A stretch of DNA of 21,015 nt from a bacterium HR20. GTDB lineage: Bacteria; Bacteroidota; Ignavibacteria; Kapaibacteriales; NICIL-2. Below, piece by piece: positions 14,886 to 21,015 of the stretch. The position numbers and the translations under genes were made by a program. The stretch is taken from the NCBI GenBank assembly GCA_002898675.1, contig BEHW01000029.1:1-21015 (forward strand), written 5' to 3'. The stretch's first letter is position 1. Each line of letters begins with the position of its first letter. The notes beneath the pieces were generated by a model. It worked only from the letters and a program-made list of their open reading frames with translations. It was not told the DNA's origin and made no database searches.

Positions 14886-16078
14886 AACCGCCCTTGCACA
14901 ATGCCGAGAGCTTCATAGCGGCCTCGGCGGCGGTTGTAAATCGGCGGTAGCACGTGGTCGCACATCCGGCTGTAGGTAAACGTAGCCTTGTCGGTTCGCC
15001 GAACAAAGAGATTCGTCGGCGTACTGTACGAAAACGTCTTCGATCCAGGCCGCCGTGCGATCACCTGCGCCGGACTCAGATCCTGTCCCAGTGGCAGGCG
15101 CTGCCCATCGAGCACCAAAAAACAGTCCACATCACAGCCGAGTCCGTACAGTTCACTTCCGTCAGGAGTAAAGCTGACGCGCTCAAGTGGAAAGCGCCCG
15201 ATGCCGTACTCGGTGCCACTATGCAGCAGGAAGAAGTTCCCTTGCCGGCTCGCAAGAGCACCGTACTGGGGCAAGTATGGATGCAGCACCACTGACCAAA
15301 CGCTATCGTATTGCTGGCTTGGGAGCGGACGTTCGTAGTCCTCGCTCAAAAGGAGCACCGAATGCCAGCCGAGATTCTGCACCTGCGCAACTGCCGCAGT
15401 ACCGGTGCGATTGACGTTGATAGCCCGGACACGTTCGAACGGACCTGCAACAAGCTCTGTATCGCGCATGATGCGCCACTGGCTACCTGCACGCTGAGCG
15501 TAGAGCGGACGTTGATTGCTCCAGAACCCTGCCAGGAGAAATTCATCGGCAGTCGCGACTTCTCTGCCATCAACGACAAGCCGCTGTTGCTGCTGGAGCT
15601 TCTCCGTCCATGCGATGTGTGCGCCATCAGGCGAGAGCAGAAGTCCACTGATCCGCCGCACAGCAGTGTACTGCTTGTCGCGATGCGCAATGATTTCGGC
15701 TGATCCTTCCATGCAACCGATCGCAACCACCGCAGCATTTGGCGCAAAAACCAATGCTGTCGGCTGCGCACAGCGGACTGGGATCGTCACGGTATCCACC
15801 AGAAGCTCCCACATACCGGCTCGTTGTACCCACGCGGCCCAGTGGTTACCGTCAGCGGAGAGAACCGGACGGCCGACCCGGTCGCAGCTTGCACTTCGAT
15901 ACCCATTGACGACCAGCCGCTGCTGCCCTGCATAGGGCGCTGTGATCGCCCACCACAGGCCAGTTGTATCGAGCTGGGCCTCGACCAATGGCTCACTGCC
16001 ATCGAGCAAGAGTTCATCGGTGCACTGCGCAATAGCGATCGCACTTGTGGCAACAAGAATCAAGAAGATGCGCATCAT
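14864..16078 (-). CDS. Secreted WD40/TolB-like repeat protein of unknown function
   Basis: A 404-residue protein I cannot assign to a family. It starts with a signal peptide (MRIFLILVATSAIAIAQ, probable cleavage after AIA). The mature part is almost all beta strand, with repeating units such as PVLSADGNHWAAWVQRAG, LLLSPDGAHIAWTEKLQQ and VSFTPDGSELYGLGC, in which an SxDGxxxAW or SPDG turn recurs about every 40-70 residues. This resembles a TolB/PD40-type beta-propeller, though the units are irregular. Several pairs of cysteines (QCTDE, GCDVDC, MCDHV) could form disulfides. ATG 16078 overlaps the cyclo-ligase stop by four bases (ATGA); ATG 16075 is equally good for the signal peptide. It closes the M20-EamA-cyclo-ligase operon, a strange place for a secreted protein. 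Confidence 0.65.
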   Translation of the reverse strand: MMRIFLILVATSAIAIAQCTDELLLDGSEPLVEAQLDTTGLWWAITAPYAGQQRLVVNGYRSASCDRVGRPVLSADGNHWAAWVQRAGMWELLVDTVTIPVRCAQPTALVFAPNAAVVAIGCMEGSAEIIAHRDKQYTAVRRISGLLLSPDGAHIAWTEKLQQQQRLVVDGREVATADEFLLAGFWSNQRPLYAQRAGSQWRIMRDTELVAGPFERVRAINVNRTGTAAVAQVQNLGWHSVLLLSEDYERPLPSQQYDSVWSVVLHPYLPQYGALASRQGNFFLLHSGTEYGIGRFPLERVSFTPDGSELYGLGCDVDCFLVLDGQRLPLGQDLSPAQVIARRPGSKTFSYSTPTNLFVRRTDKATFTYSRMCDHVLPPIYNRRRGRYEALGIVQGRLYLLSCL

Positions 16079-16641
16079 CGTCGTACCACACCGAGTTCAG
16101 TGATGACAGCATCGAGCTGCTGATCGTGCTCCTCCCGCGGGATCTCCTCGACGAACTGCATCGCATACGCCAGACCAAAACGCACAAACGGCACGCTCGA
16201 CAAGAACCGATCGTAATATCCCTTGCCATAGCCGACGCGGTACAACATGCGATCGAATGCAACAAGAGGCACCAGAACCAGTGGTGAGTATCCATCGAGT
16301 TCAGCAGTGCCGAGCAGCACAGCATCGGCAGGGGCAGGGATGCCGTAGGGTCCTTCGTCGAGCTGGCTATCGGCTGTCATTACCGCATGAGCAAGTTCGG
16401 ATGCATCATGCGTCACAACAGGCACAAAGACGCTTTTCCCCTCGCTCCAGGCACGCTCGATAATCGGCTGGGTATCTACTTCTCCTCGAATTGGCAAGTA
16501 CACGTGGAGCGCACGCGCCATGAGATACTCCGGCTGTGCCCAGAGATGTTCAGCAATGGCGAGGGAATACTCCTGGCGTTCGGTTGGCGACAGCTGCTCT
16601 CGTGCTGCAAGCAATCGCCGGCGGATCTCTGCTTTCGTCAT
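16075..16641 (-). CDS. 5-formyltetrahydrofolate cyclo-ligase
   Basis: A 188-residue cytoplasmic enzyme (MTHFS, YgfA/Fau family) that uses ATP to turn 5-formyl-THF into 5,10-methenyl-THF, returning a dead-end folate to one-carbon metabolism. It starts MTKAEIRRRLLAAREQLS, with the Lys3 and Arg-rich helix of the family; VYLPIRGEVDTQPII (47-61) forms the substrate edge, and VGYGKGYYDRFL (126-137) is the ATP-binding signature GxGxGYYDR. The end, EIPREEHDQQLDAVITE, is also typical. The reading frame stays open for another 860 bases upstream, but that part overlaps the EamA gene in another frame and shows no homology. ATG 16641 overlaps the EamA stop as ATGA. Confidence 0.93.
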   Translation of the reverse strand: MTKAEIRRRLLAAREQLSPTERQEYSLAIAEHLWAQPEYLMARALHVYLPIRGEVDTQPIIERAWSEGKSVFVPVVTHDASELAHAVMTADSQLDEGPYGIPAPADAVLLGTAELDGYSPLVLVPLVAFDRMLYRVGYGKGYYDRFLSSVPFVRFGLAYAMQFVEEIPREEHDQQLDAVITELGVVRR

Positions 16642-17555
16642 CGCTGCTGCGAATGTTGAACCACTGCAGGAAGCATTGCTGCTGCACCAATAGCCGCGGC
16701 ACCGATTGTTTCGCGTTGGGTCAAACGCTCCCCGTTGGCAACGATCCCCAGCAGGGTTGCGAAGACTGGTTCGAGCGCGAATATGAGCGCAACCCTCGTA
16801 GCAGAAACACCGGGCTGCAACCGCGTTTGAATGTACGTTGCCAGCACAGATGCCAGGATGCTTGTGTAGAGCACCGCAATGACAACATCGAGATTCCACG
16901 TTATCGAGAACCGCCCCAGGAACGATGCGTCCGAAACGTTGAGCAGATGTGCGGCAAGGTGCCAGACTCCACCGAGCGCCGCCGTCACTCCACACTGCAA
17001 GAGGACCAGACCTCCAGTTCCAAGCGATCCTAAATGCTCGATGCCAGCATAGCTCATGTACCCCATGTAGTACGACCATGCAAGTGCACCAAGGAGTGTT
17101 GCTGCATCGCCCCGATTGAAGCTGCCGCCGTCGGGATTCGAAAGCAATGCAATGCCGATGATCCCCAGTGCTACGCCCCACCACTCCCGTGCCGTTGGGT
17201 GACGACGCCAGACGATCCGCTGCAGTAGCGGCACGAACACAACGAAGGTGCCAGTGAAAAACGCACTCCGCGCAATCGTTGTGTGGAGCAGCCCCCACGT
17301 CTGGAGGAAAAATCCAATGCCAAACGTCACACCAAGCACCATGCCGTGCCGCAGCAGACGGCGATCCTGCCAGAGCGAAGCCACCGACTTCCCCCAGACG
17401 ATGAGCGCTGCCACCGTTGCGAGGGCAAAACGCACCGTTACCAGCGCGATCGGGTCGCTCCACTGGAGCGCACGTTTGATGAGCAGAAACGTCCCTGCCC
17501 ACAGAAGCGTTACCCCAACTAACGCCAGTTCGGCGCCAAGCAGCCTACGCTCCAC
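16638..17555 (-). CDS. EamA/DMT-family transporter
   Basis: A 305-residue inner-membrane protein with ten hydrophobic segments in two five-helix EamA repeats. The first repeat starts LGAELALVGVTLLWAGTFLLIKRAL, with the family's WAGTFLLIK motif; the second starts near SLGTGGLVLLQCGVTAALGG and ends ALIFALEPVFATLLGIVANGERLTQRETIGAAAI, the highly typical LEPVFA-GE segment. Substrates of such drug/metabolite exporters are mostly unknown. The start is taken as GTG 17555 because GGAGGAG lies seven bases upstream; ATG 17591 would add 12 residues with no ribosome site. The gene overlaps the M20 stop by 11 bases and the cyclo-ligase start by four. Confidence 0.88.
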   Translation of the reverse strand: MERRLLGAELALVGVTLLWAGTFLLIKRALQWSDPIALVTVRFALATVAALIVWGKSVASLWQDRRLLRHGMVLGVTFGIGFFLQTWGLLHTTIARSAFFTGTFVVFVPLLQRIVWRRHPTAREWWGVALGIIGIALLSNPDGGSFNRGDAATLLGALAWSYYMGYMSYAGIEHLGSLGTGGLVLLQCGVTAALGGVWHLAAHLLNVSDASFLGRFSITWNLDVVIAVLYTSILASVLATYIQTRLQPGVSATRVALIFALEPVFATLLGIVANGERLTQRETIGAAAIGAAAMLPAVVQHSQQR

Positions 17556-18915
17556 GCTGCAGCTCCTCCAGAAAGCGAGCAACTGCCTCAATGCCGCGGT
17601 AAAAGTTCACCAGATGAAAATGCTCATTCGGTGAATGTGCACCATCGGAGTGCAACCCAAACCCCATCAACACAACGGGCACTCCGAGCATCTGCTGGAA
17701 ATGACTCACGACAGGAATCGAGCCACCCTCACGCTGGAAAACAGGCGGACGCCCGAAGGTTTGCTCGAGCGCACGTGCAGCTGCCTTCATCGGTAGCGAT
17801 TCCCGATCGACAAGAACTGGGTCTGCGCCATGGAGCATGCGAACCTCAACACGCACGCCACGAGATGCAATCCGCTCGATATGTTCTGCCACACGCTGAG
17901 CAATTCGATCGGCACGCTGATCAGGCACCAAGCGCATCGAAATCTTCGCATGTGCACTGGCAGGCAACACTGTTTTCGCACCTTCGCCGGTAAATCCGCT
18001 CCACAGGCCGTTGACATCAAGCGTCGGACGTACGGTGAGCCGCTCCAGGACTGAATATCCCGCCTCTCCACCGAGCGCGGGCACACCAAGTTCACGCTGG
18101 AAAGCTTCCTCATCGAACGGCAAGGATGCAATCAGTGCACGCTCCTGCTCATCGAGCGGGCGCACGTCGTCATAAAAGCCAGGGACTGCAATGTTCCCTG
18201 CATCGTCGTGCAGCGCTGCAATGATGCGAGCCAGCGCATTGGCAGGGTTGACAACAGCACCGCCGAATGAACCGCTGTGGAGATCCCGATTTGGTCCATG
18301 GACGGTCAGCTCAAGGTATGCAAGACCGCGCAACCCATAAACGAGCGATGGGACATCTGGCGCAAACATCGCCGTATCGCAAATGAGCACTCCATCACAG
18401 GCCAACTGCGGGCGATGCGTCTGGAGGAACCCTTCGAGATTGGGTGAGCCAATTTCTTCCTCGCCTTCGATGAGCAACTTTACCGTGCAGGGAAGCGTTC
18501 CAGCTCCTTGCAACCACGATTCGATCGCTTTGATGACCAGAAAAACTTGTCCCTTATCGTCAGTCGCACCGCGTGCGAAAAGCACACCGTCGCGCTCGGT
18601 CGGCTCAAAAGGCGGTGAGGTCCACTCATCGAGTGGGTCAACAGGCTGAACGTCGTAGTGACCGTAAAAAAGGAGCGTCGGTGCATTAGGCACGCTCGCG
18701 GGAAACTCGGCATAGACGACTGGATGACCGGGCGTGGGTATTACCTGACAGACCTGAGCACCGATCGTTTGGAGATGATCGGCAAGCCATTGCGCTGTGC
18801 GGTGGACGTCGTCGCGATGGGCTGCAAGGGTACTGATACTGGGAAAGCGGAGAAACTCTCGGAGCTCACGTACAAAACGTGCACGATGCGCAGTCGCGTA
18901 GTCGGAAGCAGTCAT
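17545..18915 (-). CDS. M20-family dipeptidase/carboxypeptidase
   Basis: A 456-residue cytoplasmic di-zinc peptidase of the ArgE/DapE/ACY1/CPG2 group, closest to the dipeptidase subset. Zinc ligands and catalytic residues are visible: His86 in FYGHYDVQPVDP, bridging Asp119 in ARGATDDKG, catalytic/metal Glu in LLIEGEEEIGS (about 152-153), Asp in ICDTAMF, and the last His in SDGAHSPNEHFHL. The inserted lid/dimer domain has HGPNRDLHSGSFGG, whose His-Ser pair is typical. ATG 18915 gives the usual MTASDYATAHRARFVRELREFLRFPS; an in-frame start at 18963 adds 16 residues unlike the family. It lies 99 bases after the LCP gene and is followed by an overlapping EamA transporter. Confidence 0.92.
   Translation of the reverse strand: MTASDYATAHRARFVRELREFLRFPSISTLAAHRDDVHRTAQWLADHLQTIGAQVCQVIPTPGHPVVYAEFPASVPNAPTLLFYGHYDVQPVDPLDEWTSPPFEPTERDGVLFARGATDDKGQVFLVIKAIESWLQGAGTLPCTVKLLIEGEEEIGSPNLEGFLQTHRPQLACDGVLICDTAMFAPDVPSLVYGLRGLAYLELTVHGPNRDLHSGSFGGAVVNPANALARIIAALHDDAGNIAVPGFYDDVRPLDEQERALIASLPFDEEAFQRELGVPALGGEAGYSVLERLTVRPTLDVNGLWSGFTGEGAKTVLPASAHAKISMRLVPDQRADRIAQRVAEHIERIASRGVRVEVRMLHGADPVLVDRESLPMKAAARALEQTFGRPPVFQREGGSIPVVSHFQQMLGVPVVLMGFGLHSDGAHSPNEHFHLVNFYRGIEAVARFLEELQRGA
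17563..17569 (-). promoter_or_regulatory. Shine-Dalgarno deciding a GTG start for the EamA gene
   Basis: GGAGGAG on the minus strand, seven bases before GTG 17555 and within the last codons of the M20 gene, points to GTG rather than the ATG at 17591. Confidence 0.65.
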
Positions 18916-19014
18916 TGGGAATTGCAGCAGATGGTTGTGTCGAACGCACCGAACATTCTCCATGCAGAAGTTCGGCGTGCAAATTACAACCCACTCCGCG
19001 GTAGATTGCAGCAG

Positions 19015-20154
19015 TTACTGCCTGGGAGAATACTGCGTCGGCGAAGCTTGGGCACCGTAATTGGCCGCAGAGGGTACCCCCATGTGCGAAAGGAACATCC
19101 GGACGTCTTCGGCTTTGAGAATGTTGCCCGTTTCTTGATAAGCCTCGATGAGCGCGTTGCACATCAGCTCCATGTACTGCATTCGGACTCGCTCATCGGG
19201 AAGCTGAATCCAGGCTCGCTGCTCATACGGTCGCTCAAGCACAGCAAGTGCGCGCGCTGGTTTGCCCGCATCGAGTGCACGTGCTGCAACAACAACCATG
19301 CGGTGAAGTCGTTGCTGGTACGTCTCGGCGCGGAATGCTGGCTTCTTCGGCATTGCACCCTTTTTTTTCAACGCTCGATCGAACGACTTCCCGAGTTCAA
19401 CGACCTTGTCGGGCGAGCGAAAGTCGAAGTCTTTCACGCGGAATCGGCGTGGCCGTAGTTCAATCCGAACGTCGCGTTCGCTCCGGGGAAAGCCTTTGGC
19501 ACGGAGCGCGGCAATAATTCCTTGAGCAACGTTGTAGTGGAGATTCGTCTGTGCTAGCGCAAGTGCGCCCCGAAGAGCCAGCGCATCGAGCACCCCCTCC
19601 GAGCGTGGAAAGTGCTTGAGGATCATCTGCCGGATAAATTGCGCCTGGTTGTAGCAGCGCTGGTGATCGCCGATGCCGAAGGCTTTGCGTGTTCGGAGGA
19701 CATGGAGCGTTGTTGCGGCTGATCCTTTGAAACCGAGCAGTTCGAAGATGCCCATTGCCTGGGAAAAGCCAACCTCGACGTAGTAGTCAATCTTGCCTAC
19801 ACCAGTCATTTCCGCCAGCTTGCGCAGGTACGCTGCTCGGCCTTTTCGTGCACGGTAGTTAGCAATGATGTTGAGCGATGAAGAGGAAAACCCGGCATCG
19901 GCATAGGTACCGCGTGGGACACTGATGATCTCAATCCGCCCTTGATCGAGCCAAATGCGGAGGACATGGTTGGCATCTGCGTGCGCTTGCTCGACGCCGA
20001 GTCGCGAGTCAATGCCAGTAATCGCGATGGTAACCGATCGCCCCCACATGCTTTCAAACGGCGCATCATCTCCTGTGGATGCTCCTTGAGCAGCGCACCA
20101 CTGAGTGCCCACCAGCCAGCAAAGGACGAGCAGTACAGCGGAGCGGCGGGTCAC
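19015..20154 (-). CDS. LytR-CpsA-Psr (LCP) family protein with TPR-like tail
   Basis: A 379-residue exported protein. A basic N-terminus and hydrophobic stretch (RRSAVLLVLCWLVGTQWCAAQG) form a signal peptide or anchor. The LCP core runs about 38-260: ITGIDSRLGVEQAHADANHV supplies the metal Asp pair and Arg, IEIISVPRGTYADAGF the SIPRDT-like segment with Gly in place of Asp, KIDYYVEVGF and LRTRKAFGIGDHQRCYNQAQFIRQ the phosphate-binding arginines. LCP enzymes move lipid-linked glycans onto cell-wall or protein acceptors. After an A8 run (19361-19368) the tail has helix pairs such as VVAARALDAGKPARALAVLE and LIEAYQETGNILKAED, TPR-like. The start is GTG 20154 (GTGA overlap with mazG) or GTG 20178. 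Acceptor and role are unknown. Confidence 0.8.
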   Translation of the reverse strand: MTRRSAVLLVLCWLVGTQWCAAQGASTGDDAPFESMWGRSVTIAITGIDSRLGVEQAHADANHVLRIWLDQGRIEIISVPRGTYADAGFSSSSLNIIANYRARKGRAAYLRKLAEMTGVGKIDYYVEVGFSQAMGIFELLGFKGSAATTLHVLRTRKAFGIGDHQRCYNQAQFIRQMILKHFPRSEGVLDALALRGALALAQTNLHYNVAQGIIAALRAKGFPRSERDVRIELRPRRFRVKDFDFRSPDKVVELGKSFDRALKKKGAMPKKPAFRAETYQQRLHRMVVVAARALDAGKPARALAVLERPYEQRAWIQLPDERVRMQYMELMCNALIEAYQETGNILKAEDVRMFLSHMGVPSAANYGAQASPTQYSPRQ

Positions 20155-20948
20155 CGTTGCTGCTTTGCATGGTTCCACCAGTGATCCATCTGCTCCAGCG
20201 TAAGCTGCTCCAGAGCGCTGCCTTCCTTACGCGCTTGCTCTTCGATGTACTGGAATCGCTCCCGAAACTTTTCGTTGGCTCGTTGGAGCGCTGTTTCAGC
20301 AACAATGCCCAAATGCCGCGCAAGGTTGACTGTGGCAAAGAGGAAATCGCCGAACTCTTCCTCGAGTGCCGCACGATCGCCGGAGGCGGCTGCATCCCGA
20401 AGCTCAGAGAGCTCCTCGTGAACTTTCGCCCATACATCCTCGGCTGATTTCCAGTCAAAGCCAACGTTTGCAGCCTTCTCCTGCATTCGCTGCGCTCGAA
20501 GCAGTGCGGGCAAATGGCGCGGCACTCCTGCAAGGATCGAGTCGCGCCCTTCGCTGAGTTTGAGACGCTCCCAGTTCTGCATGACTTGAGCAGGATCCTC
20601 GGCAACGACATCGCCGAAGACGTGCGGATGGCGTCGGACGAGCTTCTGCGCAACGTGCTCGATGACCTGGCGGAGCGTGAACGCGTTGCGCTCTTCCGCA
20701 ATCGCTGAGTGCATGACCACGTGGAGCAGCAAATCGCCCAGTTCCTTTTTGAACTCGGCATCGTCGGCTCGTTCGATCGCATCGAGTGTCTCGTAGGATT
20801 CTTCGATGAGCAAGTGCGCAATGCTCTCGTGCGTTTGCTGACGATCCCACGGGCACTCTTGCCGAAGCAAGCGCACAATTGCAACGAATGCATCGAACTG
20901 CTCAGTGAGTGCATTCGGATCCTTGGGAGTAGGCACTGGATGTGGCAT
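20151..20948 (-). CDS. mazG: Nucleoside triphosphate pyrophosphohydrolase MazG
   Basis: A 265-residue protein with two tandem MazG domains, the length of E. coli MazG (263). It hydrolyses NTPs to NMP and pyrophosphate, cleaning pools of damaged nucleotides and lowering ppGpp-linked signals in some species. Domain 1: ECPWDRQQTHESI (31-43), EESYETLDAIE (49-59) and ELGDLLLHVVMH (69-80), giving the ExxE...ExxD metal site. Domain 2: VHEELSELRDA and EEEFGDFLFATVNLARHL, the same motif and normally the active half. GFDWKSAEDVWAKV precedes it as usual. ATG 20948 is the natural start. The stop overlaps the LCP start, so the genes are coupled, but no toxin-antitoxin mazEF pair is nearby. Confidence 0.94.
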   Translation of the reverse strand: MPHPVPTPKDPNALTEQFDAFVAIVRLLRQECPWDRQQTHESIAHLLIEESYETLDAIERADDAEFKKELGDLLLHVVMHSAIAEERNAFTLRQVIEHVAQKLVRRHPHVFGDVVAEDPAQVMQNWERLKLSEGRDSILAGVPRHLPALLRAQRMQEKAANVGFDWKSAEDVWAKVHEELSELRDAAASGDRAALEEEFGDFLFATVNLARHLGIVAETALQRANEKFRERFQYIEEQARKEGSALEQLTLEQMDHWWNHAKQQR

Positions 20949-21007
20949 AGCAAGACTCGAATGGAAGTAGACTATTCACGCTGCAGCGCTTGCCACCTGC
21001 ATAGCTG

Positions 21008-21015
21008 CAAAGCTA
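21008..21015 (-). promoter_or_regulatory. Putative -7 promoter element for mazG
   Basis: TAGCTTTG on the minus strand matches TAnnTTTG exactly and is 59 bases before the mazG ATG. It touches the right edge, so the -33 region cannot be seen. Confidence 0.3.

Noticed and set aside
14951..14956. CACGTG cores (here and near 5887, 7368, 11656, 16501 and 20718) as possible parS sites
   Set aside because: None has the flanking TGTTTC/GAAACA arms of parS, and all lie in coding sequence.
16642..17502. Long in-frame upstream extension of the cyclo-ligase
   Set aside because: It lies inside the EamA gene in another frame, is Cys- and Arg-rich without homology, and the family start MTKAEIRRR is at 16641.
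18658..19458. 266-codon plus-strand frame across the M20-LCP gap
   Set aside because: It runs antisense to the start of M20 and the end of LCP, with no family resemblance and no ribosome site.
20151..20948. mazG as part of a toxin-antitoxin or phage-defence locus
   Set aside because: It is a full-length two-domain housekeeping MazG, and no mazEF, reverse transcriptase or other defence gene is adjacent.

Overview
This 21 kb window looks like ordinary chromosome from a Gram-negative member of the FCB (Bacteroidota/Chlorobiota/Kapaibacteriota-Ignavibacteria) group. That placement is an inference from four things: an Ig-like (Big_5) lipoprotein with the PPSGGPxDxTPP motif after its lipobox cysteine, which is typical of that group; TAnnTTTG promoter-like octamers ahead of several genes; the mix of genes; and moderately GC-rich coding DNA. 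I cannot name the species. The window is packed with genes. No stretch over 300 bases lacks one, and the longest gaps are about 135 bases (2638-2771), 99 bases (18916-19014) and 88 bases (9019-9106). I found no transposon, prophage, CRISPR array, rRNA or origin.

Layout. (1) 1-2736, minus strand: a coupled operon of Nudix hydrolase, parA, parB and a hotdog acyl-CoA thioesterase cut by the left edge, with a likely promoter at 2705-2736. (2) 2772-3464, minus: an alkyladenine DNA glycosylase. (3) 3476-8896, plus: lipopolysaccharide/polysaccharide-type flippase, Big_5 lipoprotein, pdxB (vitamin B6), rmlC-like sugar epimerase and a membrane-anchored DNA/RNA nuclease, almost all overlapping. (4) tRNA-Pro(UGG), minus, 8944-9018, then a plus-strand START-like gene. 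(5) 9560-14357, minus: M1 aminopeptidase, ABC exporter ATPase and permease, and ferritin. (6) A divergent plus-strand peroxiredoxin (14374-14850). (7) 14864-20948, minus: MazG, LCP-family protein, M20 dipeptidase, EamA transporter, 5-formyl-THF cyclo-ligase and a secreted repeat protein of unknown function.

Most neighbours on one strand share 1-4 bases (TGATG or ATGA), so translational coupling is the rule. Several genes fit a housekeeping and stress theme: MazG and Nudix (nucleotide clean-up), glycosylase (alkylation repair), peroxiredoxin and ferritin (oxidant and iron control), and cyclo-ligase (folate repair). Others are envelope related: flippase, lipoprotein, RmlC and LCP.

I found no convincing new multi-gene system. 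The points most worth a second look are the LCP protein with a TPR-like tail and an A8 slippery run at the domain junction, the secreted repeat gene coupled to folate repair, the anchored nuclease in an envelope cluster, the His-to-Asn change in RmlC, and the recurring TAnnTTTG promoter motif.
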